DNA of 64,000 bases from an uncultured Clostridia bacterium (GCA_944368155.1 CALVWW010000003.1:118562-182561), one strand, 5' to 3'; shown: positions 25,935 to 35,738, counted from the stretch's first letter. The notes: a model not told the origin generated them from the sequence alone. A program made the numbers and translations.

Positions 25935-27599
25935 TTATTTATTGAAACTATCCTTTAAAGAGACTATCTCGGAGAGGACGAGTTTGCCGCCGTCGGTACA
26001 CTTTTTGTAGTAGCCCGCGCGCAAAAGCTGGAAGGGCTTGTCTTCCTCCGCCTCCGCAAGATATGGCTCGGCATAGCCTCGGAAAATATGCTCGCTTTCG
26101 TAATTCAAACGTTCGTCATAGTCCTGGTCGGGGTACTGCTCGTCCTTTAGGAGCTGCTCGTACTGTCTGAACTCGGCAGCAGCTCCGTATTTGCAGTCCG
26201 TCCACTGAATTACGCCCTTGGCCTTTACAGCGCACGGCCTATCGGAGCCGCTCCTGCTTTCGGGGAAGTAGGTGCATTTGAGCTCGGTCACCTCGCCGTT
26301 TTCGTTCTGTACGGCCTCGTCGCAACGAACGATATAGGCGCCCTTTAAACGCACCGTGCCGCCGACTGTGAGGCGCTTGTATTTGGGCGGAGGGACGAGA
26401 GCGAAGTCGTCGCGCTCGATATATACGGAGCCCGTGAACTTTATACTGCGCGTACCCGTTTCCGGATGGAGAGGATTTACGTCGAACGTAAGCTCCTCCT
26501 CGCCTTCGTAGTTGGTTATAGTAAGTTTTAAGGGATTGACGACGGCCATGGCGCGCTCTGCATTTTCGTTGAGCTCGTCGCGTATGCAGCTGTCGAGCTG
26601 GGCGGAATTGACCACGGCATAAGCCTTTGCAACGCCCACACCTTCGACAAATTTTTTAAGAGCCACGGGCGGCACGCCTCTGTTTTTAAGTCCTGCCAGC
26701 GTGGGCATGCGCGGGTCGTCCCAGCCGCGCACCACGCCTTCGTCGACAAGCTTTTTCAGATAGCGCTTGGACATGAGCGTGTTGGTAATATTCAGCCTTG
26801 CAAACTCAATCTGGCGGGGGACGGGAGCGGGAAAGCCGGCCTTTTCAATCACCCATTCGTACAAGGGGCGGTGATTTTCGAATTCGAGAGAGCATAGTGA
26901 ATGGGTTATGCCCTCTATCGCGTCGGAAATCGGATGGGCAAAGTCGTACATGGGGTATATGCACCACTTATCGCCCTGGCGGTAGTGGGGAACATGGGCT
27001 ATGCGGTAGATAACGGGGTCGCGCATGTTTATGTTGGGCGACGACATATCTATTTTTGCGCGCAGCACCTTTGCGCCGTCGGGGTAGACGCCCGCCCGCA
27101 TCTCGCGGAAGAGCTTTAAATTCTCCTCAACGCTCCTTTCCCTGTACGGCGAAGGAGTGCCCGGCTCTGTCAGCGTGCCGCGCGTGGCCGTTATTTCTTC
27201 TGCCGAGAGGTCGCACACGTAGGCGTTGCCTTCCCTGATATATTTTTCGGCAATCTCGTAGAGTTTTTCGTAATAGTCGGAGGCAAAAAGCAACCTGTCG
27301 TATTTAAGGCCGAGCCACTCGAGCGATTTTTTTATCGCCTCGACGTATTCATAGTCCTCTTTAGCGGGGTTAGTGTCGTCCATTCTGAGGTTGATTTCGC
27401 CGTGGTACTTGTCTTTTACGCCGAAATTTATCGAGAGCGCCTTTAAATGGCCGATATGCAGATAGCCGTTGGGTTCGGGCGGGAAACGTACCTTTATTTT
27501 ATTGCCTACAGGTTCGAACTTGCCCGTGGCAAGCTCTTCGTTGATTATCTGTTCGATGAAGTTGGATGCTTCCGGAAGTGAAATTTCTTTTTCTGCCAT
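25935..27599 (-). CDS. glnS: Glutamine-tRNA ligase
   Basis: 554 residues; catalytic core with FPPEPNGYLHIGHLKA (HIGH) near residue 40 and LMSKRYLKK (KMSKS) near 270, followed by the two anticodon-binding beta barrels typical of GlnRS. No C-terminal YqeY domain. It charges tRNA-Gln directly, so the amidotransferase route is not obligatory in this organism. A distant AAAGGTC is the only ribosome-site candidate. Confidence 0.96.
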   Translation of the reverse strand: MAEKEISLPEASNFIEQIINEELATGKFEPVGNKIKVRFPPEPNGYLHIGHLKALSINFGVKDKYHGEINLRMDDTNPAKEDYEYVEAIKKSLEWLGLKYDRLLFASDYYEKLYEIAEKYIREGNAYVCDLSAEEITATRGTLTEPGTPSPYRERSVEENLKLFREMRAGVYPDGAKVLRAKIDMSSPNINMRDPVIYRIAHVPHYRQGDKWCIYPMYDFAHPISDAIEGITHSLCSLEFENHRPLYEWVIEKAGFPAPVPRQIEFARLNITNTLMSKRYLKKLVDEGVVRGWDDPRMPTLAGLKNRGVPPVALKKFVEGVGVAKAYAVVNSAQLDSCIRDELNENAERAMAVVNPLKLTITNYEGEEELTFDVNPLHPETGTRSIKFTGSVYIERDDFALVPPPKYKRLTVGGTVRLKGAYIVRCDEAVQNENGEVTELKCTYFPESRSGSDRPCAVKAKGVIQWTDCKYGAAAEFRQYEQLLKDEQYPDQDYDERLNYESEHIFRGYAEPYLAEAEEDKPFQLLRAGYYKKCTDGGKLVLSEIVSLKDSFNK

Positions 27600-27760
27600 A
27601 AATTTAAGTTAGACCTTTTTTAATAATATTGGTATTTTTTCACCGCGCTCTCTGGTTTTTTGATTTGAATTTATAGGGTGTTGACGCTTAAAATTGATAC
27701 ATGGTTGTGGGAAACTGATTTTTCACCGCAGCAAAATTTTCACCGCAACAAAAATAATAA

Positions 27761-27810
27761 GCAATTAACGGATTCATAGATGCAAGCAAGATATCCCGCA
27801 GCAAAGTTCA
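27761..27810 (-). repeat. Fragment of long dispersed intergenic repeat (copy 5)
   Basis: Shares GGNTTCATAGNTGCAAGCAAGA with the copy at 39741-39895. The hairpin core and the stop-codon-proximal end are missing or diverged. Confidence 0.5.
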
Positions 27811-27942
27811 GCGAGCAAATGCAAGCGTTAAAAACTTTGCAAGAAATAACTTTACGCAACAGCAATTTCAAAATATTTACGCCGAAAAACGGTAAGGCGA
27901 AATTTACTTTCGCCGTTAAACCGTTTTACGACAAAAATAACC

Positions 27943-27986
27943 TCACGGAAAAAGATTTTTGCTTCAGCAAAAAGATTTTTCGTGAA
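27943..27986 (-). terminator. TTCACGAAAA-flanked terminator of fhs
   Basis: On the minus strand it begins 3 nt after the fhs stop with TTCACGAAAAA and ends TTTTTCCGTGA; inner stem CTTTTTGCT/AGCAAAAA. Member of the flank-conserved family. Confidence 0.75.
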
Positions 27987-27989
27987 TCT

Positions 27990-29651
27990 TTACGAAAGTC
28001 CGGTAATATTGCCGGAGGCATCAATATCTATATGCTCCGCAGCGGGCACCTTGCCCAGCCCGGGCATCAGGTTTATATCGCCTGCAACAGCCACGATGAA
28101 CCCGGCTCCGCCCTTATATATGACATCGCGCACATAAATTTTAAAGCCGACGGGACGTGCAAGTTTTTTTGCGTCATCAGATAAAGAATACTGCGTTTTC
28201 GCAATTATTACGGGCAGCCCCCGTATTCCCTTGCCCTCTATATCGGCAATCTTTGCCTCGGCCTCGGGAGAAAAGAGTGCACCGTCGCCGCCGTATACTT
28301 TGGTTACAATATCGTTGACCTTTGTTTTTATGTCGTCGTTCAAATCGTATGCAAAGGTAAGGCTGGAAGGCTTGTCGCACATCCATATCACCTTTTCGGC
28401 AAGCGCCCTGCCGCCCTCGCCGCCCTTTAGGAATACATCGGTGAATACCGCGGGCGCGCCGGCCTCTTCACACGCGGAGATTACTGCCTTTATCTCGGCA
28501 GGGGTGTCGCTGGCAAATCTGTTCATGGCGACGATTACAGGCTTGGAATAGACCTTCTTCATATTCTCGATATGTTTTAAAAGATTGGGCAGGCCTCCCT
28601 CAAGCGCCTGTAAATTTTCTTCCGAAAGGCTGTTTTTATCGGCGCCGCCATGAAGCTTGAGCGCCTTTATTGTGGCGACGACAACAATACAGTCGGGCTG
28701 AATGCCGGCAACGCGGCACTTGGTATCGAGAAATTTTTCCGCGCCGAGGTCGGCGCCGAAACCCGCCTCGGTTACGGTGTAGTCGGCGAGCGTCATCGCC
28801 GTATACGTTGCTCGTATCGAATTGCAGCCGTGGGCAATATTTGCAAACGGACCGCCGTGAACTATTGCCGGGGTGCCCTCCAACGTCTGCACAAGGTTGG
28901 GCTTTATCGCGTCCTTTAACAGAGTTGCCATGGCTCCCGCGACGTGCAAATCGCGCGCGTAGACGAAATTGCCGTCCTCGTCCTCGCCTACGACGATATT
29001 TTCAAGCCTGCGCTTTAAGTCGGCAAGGTCGGTGGCAAGGCAAAGTATCGCCATTATTTCGGAGGCCGCCGTGATATCGAAATGCTCTTTGCGGGTGTAA
29101 CTTTCGCACCCCTTCATTCTTCCCGCCTCGCAGGATATCGTAAGGTCGCGGAGCGCCCTGTCGTTCATGTCCATGCAGCGGTGGAAATATACTTCCTTTA
29201 TCCTGAGGGGGTTGCCGCGGAAGATGTGGTTATCTGTCACGGCGCACAGAAGATTGTTCGCCGAGGTTATCGCGTGCAAATCGCCCGTGAAGTGCAGATT
29301 TATATCCGCCATGGGCACGACCTGCGCATATCCGCCGCCTGCCGCCCCTCCCTTTATGCCGAACACGGGCCCTAAAGAGGGTTCGCGCAGGGCGAGGCAC
29401 ACCCTTTTGCCGAGCTTTGCAATGCCGTCTGCAAGGCCGATTGACACGGTGGTTTTACCCTCGCCGCTGGCCGTGGGGTTTATCGAAGTTACCAAAATGA
29501 GCTTTGATTTGGGATTTACGCTTTTTAAGTTTATCTTGGCCTTGTACCTGCCGTAGAGCTCAAGCTCTTCCTCATCAAGTCCGAGCTTTGCGGCAATGCG
29601 GGTTATGGGCTGCAATTTGCAGTTTTCAGCAATTTCGATATCTGATAACAT
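27990..29651 (-). CDS. fhs: Formate-tetrahydrofolate ligase
   Basis: 553 residues. ATP + formate + THF gives 10-formyl-THF, feeding purine synthesis and possibly the Wood-Ljungdahl methyl branch. P-loop near residues 55-75 (NPTASGEGKTTVSIGL); the AGFGADLGAEKF segment is a family signature. Ribosome site AAGGTG. No other acetogenesis genes are nearby. Confidence 0.97.
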   Translation of the reverse strand: MLSDIEIAENCKLQPITRIAAKLGLDEEELELYGRYKAKINLKSVNPKSKLILVTSINPTASGEGKTTVSIGLADGIAKLGKRVCLALREPSLGPVFGIKGGAAGGGYAQVVPMADINLHFTGDLHAITSANNLLCAVTDNHIFRGNPLRIKEVYFHRCMDMNDRALRDLTISCEAGRMKGCESYTRKEHFDITAASEIMAILCLATDLADLKRRLENIVVGEDEDGNFVYARDLHVAGAMATLLKDAIKPNLVQTLEGTPAIVHGGPFANIAHGCNSIRATYTAMTLADYTVTEAGFGADLGAEKFLDTKCRVAGIQPDCIVVVATIKALKLHGGADKNSLSEENLQALEGGLPNLLKHIENMKKVYSKPVIVAMNRFASDTPAEIKAVISACEEAGAPAVFTDVFLKGGEGGRALAEKVIWMCDKPSSLTFAYDLNDDIKTKVNDIVTKVYGGDGALFSPEAEAKIADIEGKGIRGLPVIIAKTQYSLSDDAKKLARPVGFKIYVRDVIYKGGAGFIVAVAGDINLMPGLGKVPAAEHIDIDASGNITGLS

Positions 29652-29818
29652 TGTGCACCTTGACGTTTGTATGATTTACTTTAAGATTATAGCACAATGA
29701 GTGCGGCAAAGTACATAGTTTATCGTAAAATTTTTAACAAAAATCATAAATTTTTTGGACTGCAAAAGGGCACGGAAGGCAAAAAGGCATGCAAAAACGT
29801 GCCAAGGCGCGCAAATGC

Positions 29819-29847
29819 TTGACTTGAAAATACTTTTTTACTAAAAT
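29819..29847 (+). promoter_or_regulatory. Promoter of glyS
   Basis: TTGACT, 17-nt spacer, TAAAAT, then a leader of about 55 nt to the start. I see no T-box motif in the leader. Confidence 0.65.
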
Positions 29848-29908
29848 TTATCTGTAACTTAAAAACGACGGCCGCGCGCCGCAACAGATTACAGGAGAAC
29901 TTAAATTT

Positions 29909-31312
29909 ATGGCTGACAAAAAGAGAGCCGTTACGCAGGAAAAGCTTGTTGCCCTCTGCAAGAACAGAGGTTTCATCTTCCCCGGCAGCGAAATTTACGG
30001 CGGACTTGCCAACACGTGGGACTACGGCCCCCTCGGCGTGGAACTCAAGAACAATATAAAGAGAGCATGGTGGAAAAAGTTTGTTCAGGAGAACGTTTAC
30101 AACACGGGGCTCGACAGCGCAATACTCATGAACCCGCGCACATGGAAGGCCTCGGGCCATATAGGCGGCTTTTCCGACCCCCTTATGGACTGCAGGAACT
30201 GCAAGACGAGGCACAGAGCGGACAACCTGATTGAGGACTACTGCAAAAAACACGGCATGGACGTAAAAGTTGAGGCCATGGACAATGACGCCATGGAGGC
30301 CTTTATTGCAGAACACAAAATAGTTTGCCCCGCCTGCGGCAAGAGCGACTTTACCCCTATAAGAAAGTTCAACCTCATGTTCAAGACCTTTCAGGGCGTT
30401 ACAGAAGATTCGGTGAACACCGTGTACCTGCGCCCCGAGACGGCGCAGGGCATATTCGTAGACTTTAAAAACGTGCAACGCTCCACGCGCATGCGCGTGC
30501 CCTTCGGCATAGGCCAGATAGGCAAGAGCTTCCGCAACGAGATTACGCCGGGAAACTTTATTTTCCGCGTGCGCGAATTCGAGCAGATGGAACTTGAGTT
30601 CTTCTGCAAACCGGGCACCGACCTCGAGTGGTTCGGCTACTGGAAGGACTACTGCAAAAACTGGCTGCTTTCGCTTGGACTTAAGGAAGAAAATTTAAGG
30701 ATGCGCGACCACTCGCCCGAGGAACTGGTGTTCTATTCCAAGGCGACGACCGACTTTGAATATAACTACGCCTTCGGCTGGGGCGAACTCTGGGGCGTTG
30801 CCGACAGGACGGACTATGACCTTACGCAGCACCAGAACGAGAGCGGCGAGAGCATGGAATATACCGACCCCGCCACCGGCGAAAAATATATCCCCTATGT
30901 CGTTGAGCCCTCTTTAGGCGTGGAGAGAACGGTGCTTGCCGTGCTCACCGACGCTTACGACGAGCAGGTTTTAGACGCCGAGAAGAACGACGTGCGCACA
31001 GTTTTGCACCTGCACCCCTTCCTTGCGCCCTATAAGGCGGCAATACTGCCGTTGCAGAAGAACCTTGCCGACAAAGCCCAGGAGCTTTATGCCGAACTTG
31101 CAAAGAGCTTTTCTGTGACGTACGACGTGACCGGCTCAATTGGAAAGCGTTACCGCCGCCAGGACGAGATAGGCACGCCCTGCTGCATAACGGTAGACTT
31201 CCAGACGCTGGAAGATGGCACCGTCACCGTGCGCGACAGAGACAGCATGGAACAGATAAGGATAAATATCGATGAGCTTGAAACATACCTGTTTAAGCTT
31301 ACGAAGTTTTAA
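29909..31312 (+). CDS. glyS: Glycine-tRNA ligase, dimeric form
   Basis: 467 residues, the single-subunit (alpha2) class II type, not the alpha/beta tetramer. Family marks: [17 protein letters not shown] near residue 32, [29 protein letters not shown] and the C-terminal anticodon-binding domain. A zinc-type Cys set (CRNCKTR ... CPACGKS) is present in the insertion. Ribosome site AGGAG. Confidence 0.97.
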   Translation: MADKKRAVTQEKLVALCKNRGFIFPGSEIYGGLANTWDYGPLGVELKNNIKRAWWKKFVQENVYNTGLDSAILMNPRTWKASGHIGGFSDPLMDCRNCKTRHRADNLIEDYCKKHGMDVKVEAMDNDAMEAFIAEHKIVCPACGKSDFTPIRKFNLMFKTFQGVTEDSVNTVYLRPETAQGIFVDFKNVQRSTRMRVPFGIGQIGKSFRNEITPGNFIFRVREFEQMELEFFCKPGTDLEWFGYWKDYCKNWLLSLGLKEENLRMRDHSPEELVFYSKATTDFEYNYAFGWGELWGVADRTDYDLTQHQNESGESMEYTDPATGEKYIPYVVEPSLGVERTVLAVLTDAYDEQVLDAEKNDVRTVLHLHPFLAPYKAAILPLQKNLADKAQELYAELAKSFSVTYDVTGSIGKRYRRQDEIGTPCCITVDFQTLEDGTVTVRDRDSMEQIRINIDELETYLFKLTKF

Positions 31313-31329
31313 TTTCTGATAATCAAATT

Positions 31330-31360
31330 AAGCTCCCGTGCAGATGCGCGGGAGCTTTTT
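31330..31360 (+). terminator. Terminator of glyS
   Basis: AAGCTCCCG/CGGGAGCTT stem followed by TTTTTT, 17 nt after the stop. Confidence 0.9.
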
Positions 31361-31442
31361 TATTATGCACGGCGGCATTTATATAAATTTATATAATATG
31401 GACCATAAAAAATGCCGCCGGAGGAACTTAGCCCCTAAGGTC

Positions 31443-31486
31443 TCACGAAAAATGCCGGGCACGGTCTGCCCGGCATTTTTGTGAAC
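31443..31486 (-). terminator. TTCACGAAAA-flanked terminator of membrane protein gene
   Basis: On the minus strand, 1-2 nt after the stop: TTCACAAAAATGCCGGGC, 7-nt loop, GCCCGGCATTTTTCGTGA. The inner stem differs completely from other members while the flanks are kept. Confidence 0.85.
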
Positions 31487-31487
31487 T

Positions 31488-32525
31488 CTAATTTTCCTCG
31501 CCGTCGAGGTACGACTTGACTATACTCTTGCCGAGCTTTTTGCCTATGCGCATCAGGCGCGACTTCATGGTGCGGCGGGGAGACTTTTCGGGCTCCTCGA
31601 GGTTACCGCCGAGTTCCATTGCACGGGTGGGATTGTGATTGACATATCCGCATTCTTCGGCATATTCAAACACACGCTTGAAGATGCCTTCGGCTATTTC
31701 CTTCAGTTCTTCCGGCACGCACTCCGCAGTGGAATATATATCGTTTACCCCTATCGACGTTATATATTTTTTGCCGAGCGCGGGTATGAGATAGCCGTCG
31801 ATACACCTGTTTATATCGTCGACATACCTTGGCGAAATTCTGCTTGTGGAACGAAGAGTAGTCGCACCCTTGCGTACAAGTTCGTACCACTCTAAAAGCA
31901 CTGCGGAAAAACGTACCTTGCCCTTTGCCGGGGCAACCGCCCAGCGGGCTATGTTGGTAAAGCCGCCGAAAACAAGCGGTATTGCCTGCACCACTATTAT
32001 TATGACCGAGAAAATTATGAGCACGGTCTCCAGTGCGACATGCAAAGCGCCCTGCTCCTCGCCCGAACCTATCGCAAGCGCGACAATCGCCATGGCAATA
32101 GATACGATGCGTATGCATATGCGGAAAATTTTAAGCGCTTTGTTATATTTTTTTACCGTCTGCGTGTTGGCGTCGCCGGCAAATACAGACACGAGCACGA
32201 GCAACAACACGAACACTACGTAAATACCGAGCATGCAGTATATGGCAATCTCCAGCCCGACAGAAATGATTTTGTCGGTGAGAATGGAATACACGGCATA
32301 ACCCGTGTATATCATGGTAAACACAAGACTGCATATGAGAGAAAAAAAGTTCAGCCTGCGGGCAATGACCGCGCGGTTTGAATATATATTTTTCAAAAAA
32401 CAGCGCAAATCAAACACGTCTTTGGCAAGCGTGAACGTTTCCTCGGCGGAGATGGTATGCCGCACCGTGCGCTCCTTTTCCTGTTCGGCAGAGACTTCTT
32501 CTGTTGTTTTTTCCTTTTTATCCAT
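31488..32525 (-). CDS. Membrane protein of unknown function
   Basis: 345 residues. A charged N terminus (about 1-55) is followed by four transmembrane helices (about 60-85, 90-115, 135-155, 160-190) and a soluble C-terminal half of about 150 residues ending in a basic tail. I recognise no family or catalytic motif. Ribosome site GGGG 5 nt before the ATG. It lies 28 nt downstream of the ABC-F gene on the same strand, so the two are probably co-transcribed. Confidence 0.75.
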   Translation of the reverse strand: MDKKEKTTEEVSAEQEKERTVRHTISAEETFTLAKDVFDLRCFLKNIYSNRAVIARRLNFFSLICSLVFTMIYTGYAVYSILTDKIISVGLEIAIYCMLGIYVVFVLLLVLVSVFAGDANTQTVKKYNKALKIFRICIRIVSIAMAIVALAIGSGEEQGALHVALETVLIIFSVIIIVVQAIPLVFGGFTNIARWAVAPAKGKVRFSAVLLEWYELVRKGATTLRSTSRISPRYVDDINRCIDGYLIPALGKKYITSIGVNDIYSTAECVPEELKEIAEGIFKRVFEYAEECGYVNHNPTRAMELGGNLEEPEKSPRRTMKSRLMRIGKKLGKSIVKSYLDGEEN

Positions 32526-32553
32526 AAATCCCCCGCGGGCGGCAACCGCCGTT

Positions 32554-34446
32554 CTATATGAGAGTTTCGTATTCTTTATAGAGCTCTTCCTGCTCTTTCT
32601 TAATTATTTCGAGCCGTGCGCACAGCTCTTCCACCCTGCGGTAATCGGCGGTGACTGAAGGGTCGGCAAGCAAGTTTGAAATTTCCGCCTCCTCACCCTC
32701 TTTTTCCGCGATATCCGCCTCTATCTTTTTTATGCGCGCCTTTAAGCCCGCCTCTGCGGCGCGCTCTTTTTTAGAGCGGTAGCTCTCGCTCCTTCTCTTT
32801 AAATACTCCTCCTGTCTTGCCGCCGCAAGCGCACGTTCCTCCTCGGCCGACTTCTCTTTTTTGAGTTCGCGGAAGGCCTCGTAGCCGCACTCGGCAAAAG
32901 TAAGCTTTCCTCCCTCTATCTCGGCGACGCAATCGGCAAGGGCGGTTATAAAGTAACGGTCGTGGCTGACAAAAATCAGAGTGCCGTCGAACTCCCTTAA
33001 GGCGCGCTCCAGACTTTCGCGCGCGGGAAGGTCGAGGTGGTTTGTAGGCTCGTCCAGAAGGAGGACGTTGCCCTCCTCCGCCTCAAGCACGCAGAGCGCG
33101 AGTTTTGCCCGCTCGCCGCCCGAAAGTTCGCTCACTTTTTTATACATATCCTCGGCAGAAAGGCCGCAACGGGCCAGCCGCGCGCGCACGTCGGTCTGGG
33201 ATGAGGTAACATGCCGCTCCCAAAGCTCGGCGAGCACGGTATTATCCGCATTAAGATTTGCGTTTTCCTGGTCGTAGCAGGCAAGGCGGACAAACCTGCC
33301 GAGCGTACAATTCAAATTGCCCCCGCCCGCAATCAGCTTCAACAGAGTTGACTTGCCCGTGCCGTTTTCGCCGATGACGGCAAGCTTTCTGCCGCGGCGG
33401 AGAGAAAGACTTGCGCCCTTGAACAGAGTTTTGCCGCCGGCTTCAAGGTCGAGATTATTTATATCGAGCACGAGTTCGGCCGTGTTTACCGGAAATGTAA
33501 ACCTGAAGCGGGGAGGCGCGGGCGGGGCGTACGGCTTTTCGAGTATCTCCATGCGCTCAAGCCTGTTCACGCGGGAGAGGGCAGATTTCGCCGTCGTTGC
33601 GCGCACTATGTTCCTGTCTACATAATCCTGAAGGCGCGCCCTCTCCTCCTGCTGCTTTTCATACTCCTTTAACTCGAGAGCAATCTTTTCCGCCTTTAAA
33701 ATCTTGTATTTTGAGTAATTGCCGGGAAACGACGTCAGTTTATTATTCTCTATCTCGAATATGCGAGAGGTAACCCTGTCCAAAAAATATCTGTCGTGCG
33801 AAACGACGAGCACGGCGCCGCGGAAAGCGGCAAGGTATTCCTCAAGCCAGAACAGCGTTTTAATGTCGAGATGGTTTGTCGGCTCGTCCAAAATCAAGAG
33901 GTCGGGCTCCTCCAAGAGAAGGCGGGCAAGCTTGAGCCTCGTCTTTTCCCCTCCCGACATAGTGGATACCTTCTGCTCATACAGGCCGTTAAAACCCATG
34001 CCGCCGAGCACGGTTTTTACTCGCACTTCGGCATTGTAGCAGTCGTGCGCGGCGATGTACTTTTCGAGCGACTCGTACCTTGAAGAGAGCTGTTTATATT
34101 CCGCGCTGCCGTAATCTGCCGATGAGAGTTCTTCGGAGAGCTTTGCAAGACGGGATACAGCGCTCATCTGGGGCTGTACGGCAAGCAGCATTTCAGAATA
34201 AACCGTACCGTCCGCCTCAAGTCCTCCCGTCTGTTCCAGAAAGCCGACAGTTGCGCCGTTTTTTTTTTGAACGGCGCCGCTTTCGGGGAACAGTCCTCCC
34301 GTTATCAGCTTTAACAGCGTGGTTTTGCCCGCGCCGTTCTCGCCAATGAGGCCTATGCGCTCGCCCTCGTTTATTGTGAAGTTTATATCTTCGAGAATCG
34401 GGTCGCCTATGTATGAAAAATTTACCGAATTGAATGTGATAAGCAT
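32554..34446 (-). CDS. ABC-F family ATPase (translation factor type)
   Basis: 630 residues with two ABC domains and no membrane part. Domain 1: Walker A GENGAGKTT (about 36-44), signature MSGGEKTRL, Walker B LLILDEPTNHLD. Domain 2: GENGTGKST, LSGGERAKL, LLLDEPTNHLD. The inter-domain linker is charged and helical (about 240-310), and a C-terminal coiled coil follows (about 540-630). ABC-F proteins act on the ribosome E site in translation or antibiotic protection; nothing here points to resistance. Confidence 0.93.
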   Translation of the reverse strand: MLITFNSVNFSYIGDPILEDINFTINEGERIGLIGENGAGKTTLLKLITGGLFPESGAVQKKNGATVGFLEQTGGLEADGTVYSEMLLAVQPQMSAVSRLAKLSEELSSADYGSAEYKQLSSRYESLEKYIAAHDCYNAEVRVKTVLGGMGFNGLYEQKVSTMSGGEKTRLKLARLLLEEPDLLILDEPTNHLDIKTLFWLEEYLAAFRGAVLVVSHDRYFLDRVTSRIFEIENNKLTSFPGNYSKYKILKAEKIALELKEYEKQQEERARLQDYVDRNIVRATTAKSALSRVNRLERMEILEKPYAPPAPPRFRFTFPVNTAELVLDINNLDLEAGGKTLFKGASLSLRRGRKLAVIGENGTGKSTLLKLIAGGGNLNCTLGRFVRLACYDQENANLNADNTVLAELWERHVTSSQTDVRARLARCGLSAEDMYKKVSELSGGERAKLALCVLEAEEGNVLLLDEPTNHLDLPARESLERALREFDGTLIFVSHDRYFITALADCVAEIEGGKLTFAECGYEAFRELKKEKSAEEERALAAARQEEYLKRRSESYRSKKERAAEAGLKARIKKIEADIAEKEGEEAEISNLLADPSVTADYRRVEELCARLEIIKKEQEELYKEYETLI

Positions 34447-34519
34447 AGTAAAAAATTTACGCCGAGGGGCGGCAGCACGAATTTAGTTCGGGCGTTAAAC
34501 CGCACCACGACCATACACA

Positions 34520-34560
34520 TCACGGAAAAAGATTTGCTTAAGCAAAGTTTTTTCGTGAAC
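34520..34560 (-). terminator. TTCACGAAAA-flanked terminator of radical SAM gene
   Basis: On the minus strand: TTCACGAAAAAACTTTGCTT / AAGCAAATCTTTTTCCGTGA, 4 nt after the stop. Closest relative is the copy behind fhs. Confidence 0.85.
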
Positions 34561-34564
34561 TTTA

Positions 34565-35416
34565 TTAGTAGTCCCACTCGGGGATAAAAGCCGTTCCGGC
34601 GCTCTCCCTGTCCTGCAAAAACACGTTCTTGAGCCCCGCCGCCTCCACAGCCGAAAGCACCTTTTTGTATTCGCGCGCGGTGATTGCACGCTGAAGTTCG
34701 GGAATACCGTCAATCTCGCCGCACGGCGTATACTGGCTCATAAGGCTGAAATAAACACCTTTTGGCAGGGTTGAAACAAAATTCACCACATTTACAGAAT
34801 CTTCCACGCCCATGGGCATTATGAGGTGGCGGACAATGCAGCCCGTGAGCATTTTGCCGTCTTCATCGAACGACGGCTTTTTATGGGCCATAAACTCAAC
34901 CGCCGGCAGGGCGAACTTTGCATAGTCTGCACGGACGGTATAACGCGCCGCCATATCCGCGCTTATAAACTTTAAGTCGGGCAGCCAGATATCTACAAAC
35001 TGTGCCGCAAGAGTTAAACTTTCAAGCTTTTCATATCCGTGGGTGTTGTACACGACGGGAATTTTTGGCCTGTATATTGAGATTGCTTCTGCGATATGCG
35101 ACAGACAGTGCGACGGATTGACGAGGTTTATGTTGTCCGCGCCCATATCCTCAAGCTCCTTGAAGATATCTGCAAGCTGTGCGGGCGTTATGTCTTTGCC
35201 GCGCGCGGCGCGCGAAACTTCGAAGTTCTGGCAGAATTTGCACTTTAACGGACAGCCGCAGAAAAATATGCAGCCGCTTCCGTTTTTGAAGGATATTGGC
35301 GGTTCTTCGAACGGATGGAGATAATATTTTGCTATTTTCAGGCCCTGCACAGAGCAGGCGCCTTTGTTTTTTGAACGGTCGGCGCCGCATGATACGGGGC
35401 ATTGGTAACAATTCAT
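34565..35416 (-). CDS. PflX-like radical SAM protein
   Basis: 283 residues from the ATG at 35416. Radical SAM cluster CPLKCKFC (CxxxCxxC), preceded by an N-terminal Cys set (CYQCPVSCGAD ... GAC) and GSGCIFFCG. This matches the COG1313 (PflX) group related to pyruvate formate-lyase activating enzymes; no target glycyl-radical enzyme is adjacent and the substrate is unknown. The start is decided by a leaderless promoter: TATAAT ends 6 nt before this ATG. Divergent from metK. Confidence 0.85.
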   Translation of the reverse strand: MNCYQCPVSCGADRSKNKGACSVQGLKIAKYYLHPFEEPPISFKNGSGCIFFCGCPLKCKFCQNFEVSRAARGKDITPAQLADIFKELEDMGADNINLVNPSHCLSHIAEAISIYRPKIPVVYNTHGYEKLESLTLAAQFVDIWLPDLKFISADMAARYTVRADYAKFALPAVEFMAHKKPSFDEDGKMLTGCIVRHLIMPMGVEDSVNVVNFVSTLPKGVYFSLMSQYTPCGEIDGIPELQRAITAREYKKVLSAVEAAGLKNVFLQDRESAGTAFIPEWDY

Positions 35417-35422
35417 GGCACT

Positions 35423-35451
35423 ATTATATAATATTTGAAAGGATATTGCAA
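35423..35451 (-). promoter_or_regulatory. Leaderless promoter of radical SAM gene
   Basis: TTGCAA (35446-35451), 17-nt spacer, perfect TATAAT (complement of 35423-35428), then 6 nt to the ATG. The expected transcription start is the A of the ATG; no ribosome site exists. Confidence 0.7.
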
Positions 35452-35469
35452 TAAAAGTTGCGTTTTTAT

Positions 35470-35498
35470 TTGACAGCGCGGGTATACGGTGATATACT
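35470..35498 (+). promoter_or_regulatory. Strong sigma-A promoter of metK leader
   Basis: TTGACA (35470-35475), exactly 17 nt, TATACT (35493-35498). It lies immediately before the riboswitch aptamer, and back-to-back with the radical SAM promoter. Confidence 0.85.
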
Positions 35499-35503
35499 TT
35501 TTC

Positions 35504-35613
35504 CACAACCTATAAAGAGTGTGCGAGGGAACGGCCCTGCGACCACACAGCAACCTGCAAGAGAAAAGCTTTGCAAGGTGCTAATGCCGAACCGATGGGG
35601 TATATATTTGTGT
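35504..35613 (+). promoter_or_regulatory. SAM riboswitch (SAM-I/IV clan) upstream of metK
   Basis: Core elements are in order: GAGGGA and GGCCC of the P2 region, closed by GTGTG/CACAC (35519-35548), then GCAACC, a P3 stem TGCAA/TTGCA (35556-35575) and GGTGCTAA. An outer P1 can form between CACAA at 35504 and TTGTG at 35608. The arm after GGTGCTAA is very short, so a standard SAM-I P4 is missing. This suggests the SAM-I/IV variant type. SAM binding would lower metK expression. Confidence 0.85.
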
Positions 35614-35618
35614 AAAAT

Positions 35619-35647
35619 GAGCTCCGCGGTGCGCGGGGCTTTTTTTA
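35619..35647 (+). terminator. Riboswitch-controlled terminator
   Basis: GCTCCGCG/CGCGGGGC stem followed by TTTTTTT, right after the aptamer and about 90 nt before metK. Confidence 0.85.
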
Positions 35648-35738
35648 AGTTTGTATATACTTTGCAATACAAACTTTTAAACTGATATAAATCAAGCAAA
35701 TTTTACGTCAAAAAATTTAAATTATATAAAGGACAACT

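Larger units (their letters stand above)
27600..27989. other. Gene-free region with repeat fragments and hairpins
   Basis: About 390 bases between glnS and fhs. It holds a fragment of the long dispersed repeat (27761-27810, sharing TTCATAGATGCAAGCAAGA), a compound hairpin around 27886-27930 (AACGG ... GGCGAA / TTCGCC ... CCGTT) and the TTCACGAAAA-type hairpin at 27943-27986. An open reading frame runs through it on the plus strand, but it consists of these repeats and antisense fhs, so I do not call it a gene. Confidence 0.65.

Noticed and set aside
27780..28184. Plus-strand open reading frame of 134 codons between glnS and fhs
   Set aside because: It is made of repeat fragments and terminator hairpins and then runs antisense into fhs; no ribosome site and no protein-like conservation.
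29652..29908. Possible T-box leader upstream of glyS
   Set aside because: The leader after the TTGACT/TAAAAT promoter is only about 55 nt and lacks the T-box sequence and an antiterminator.
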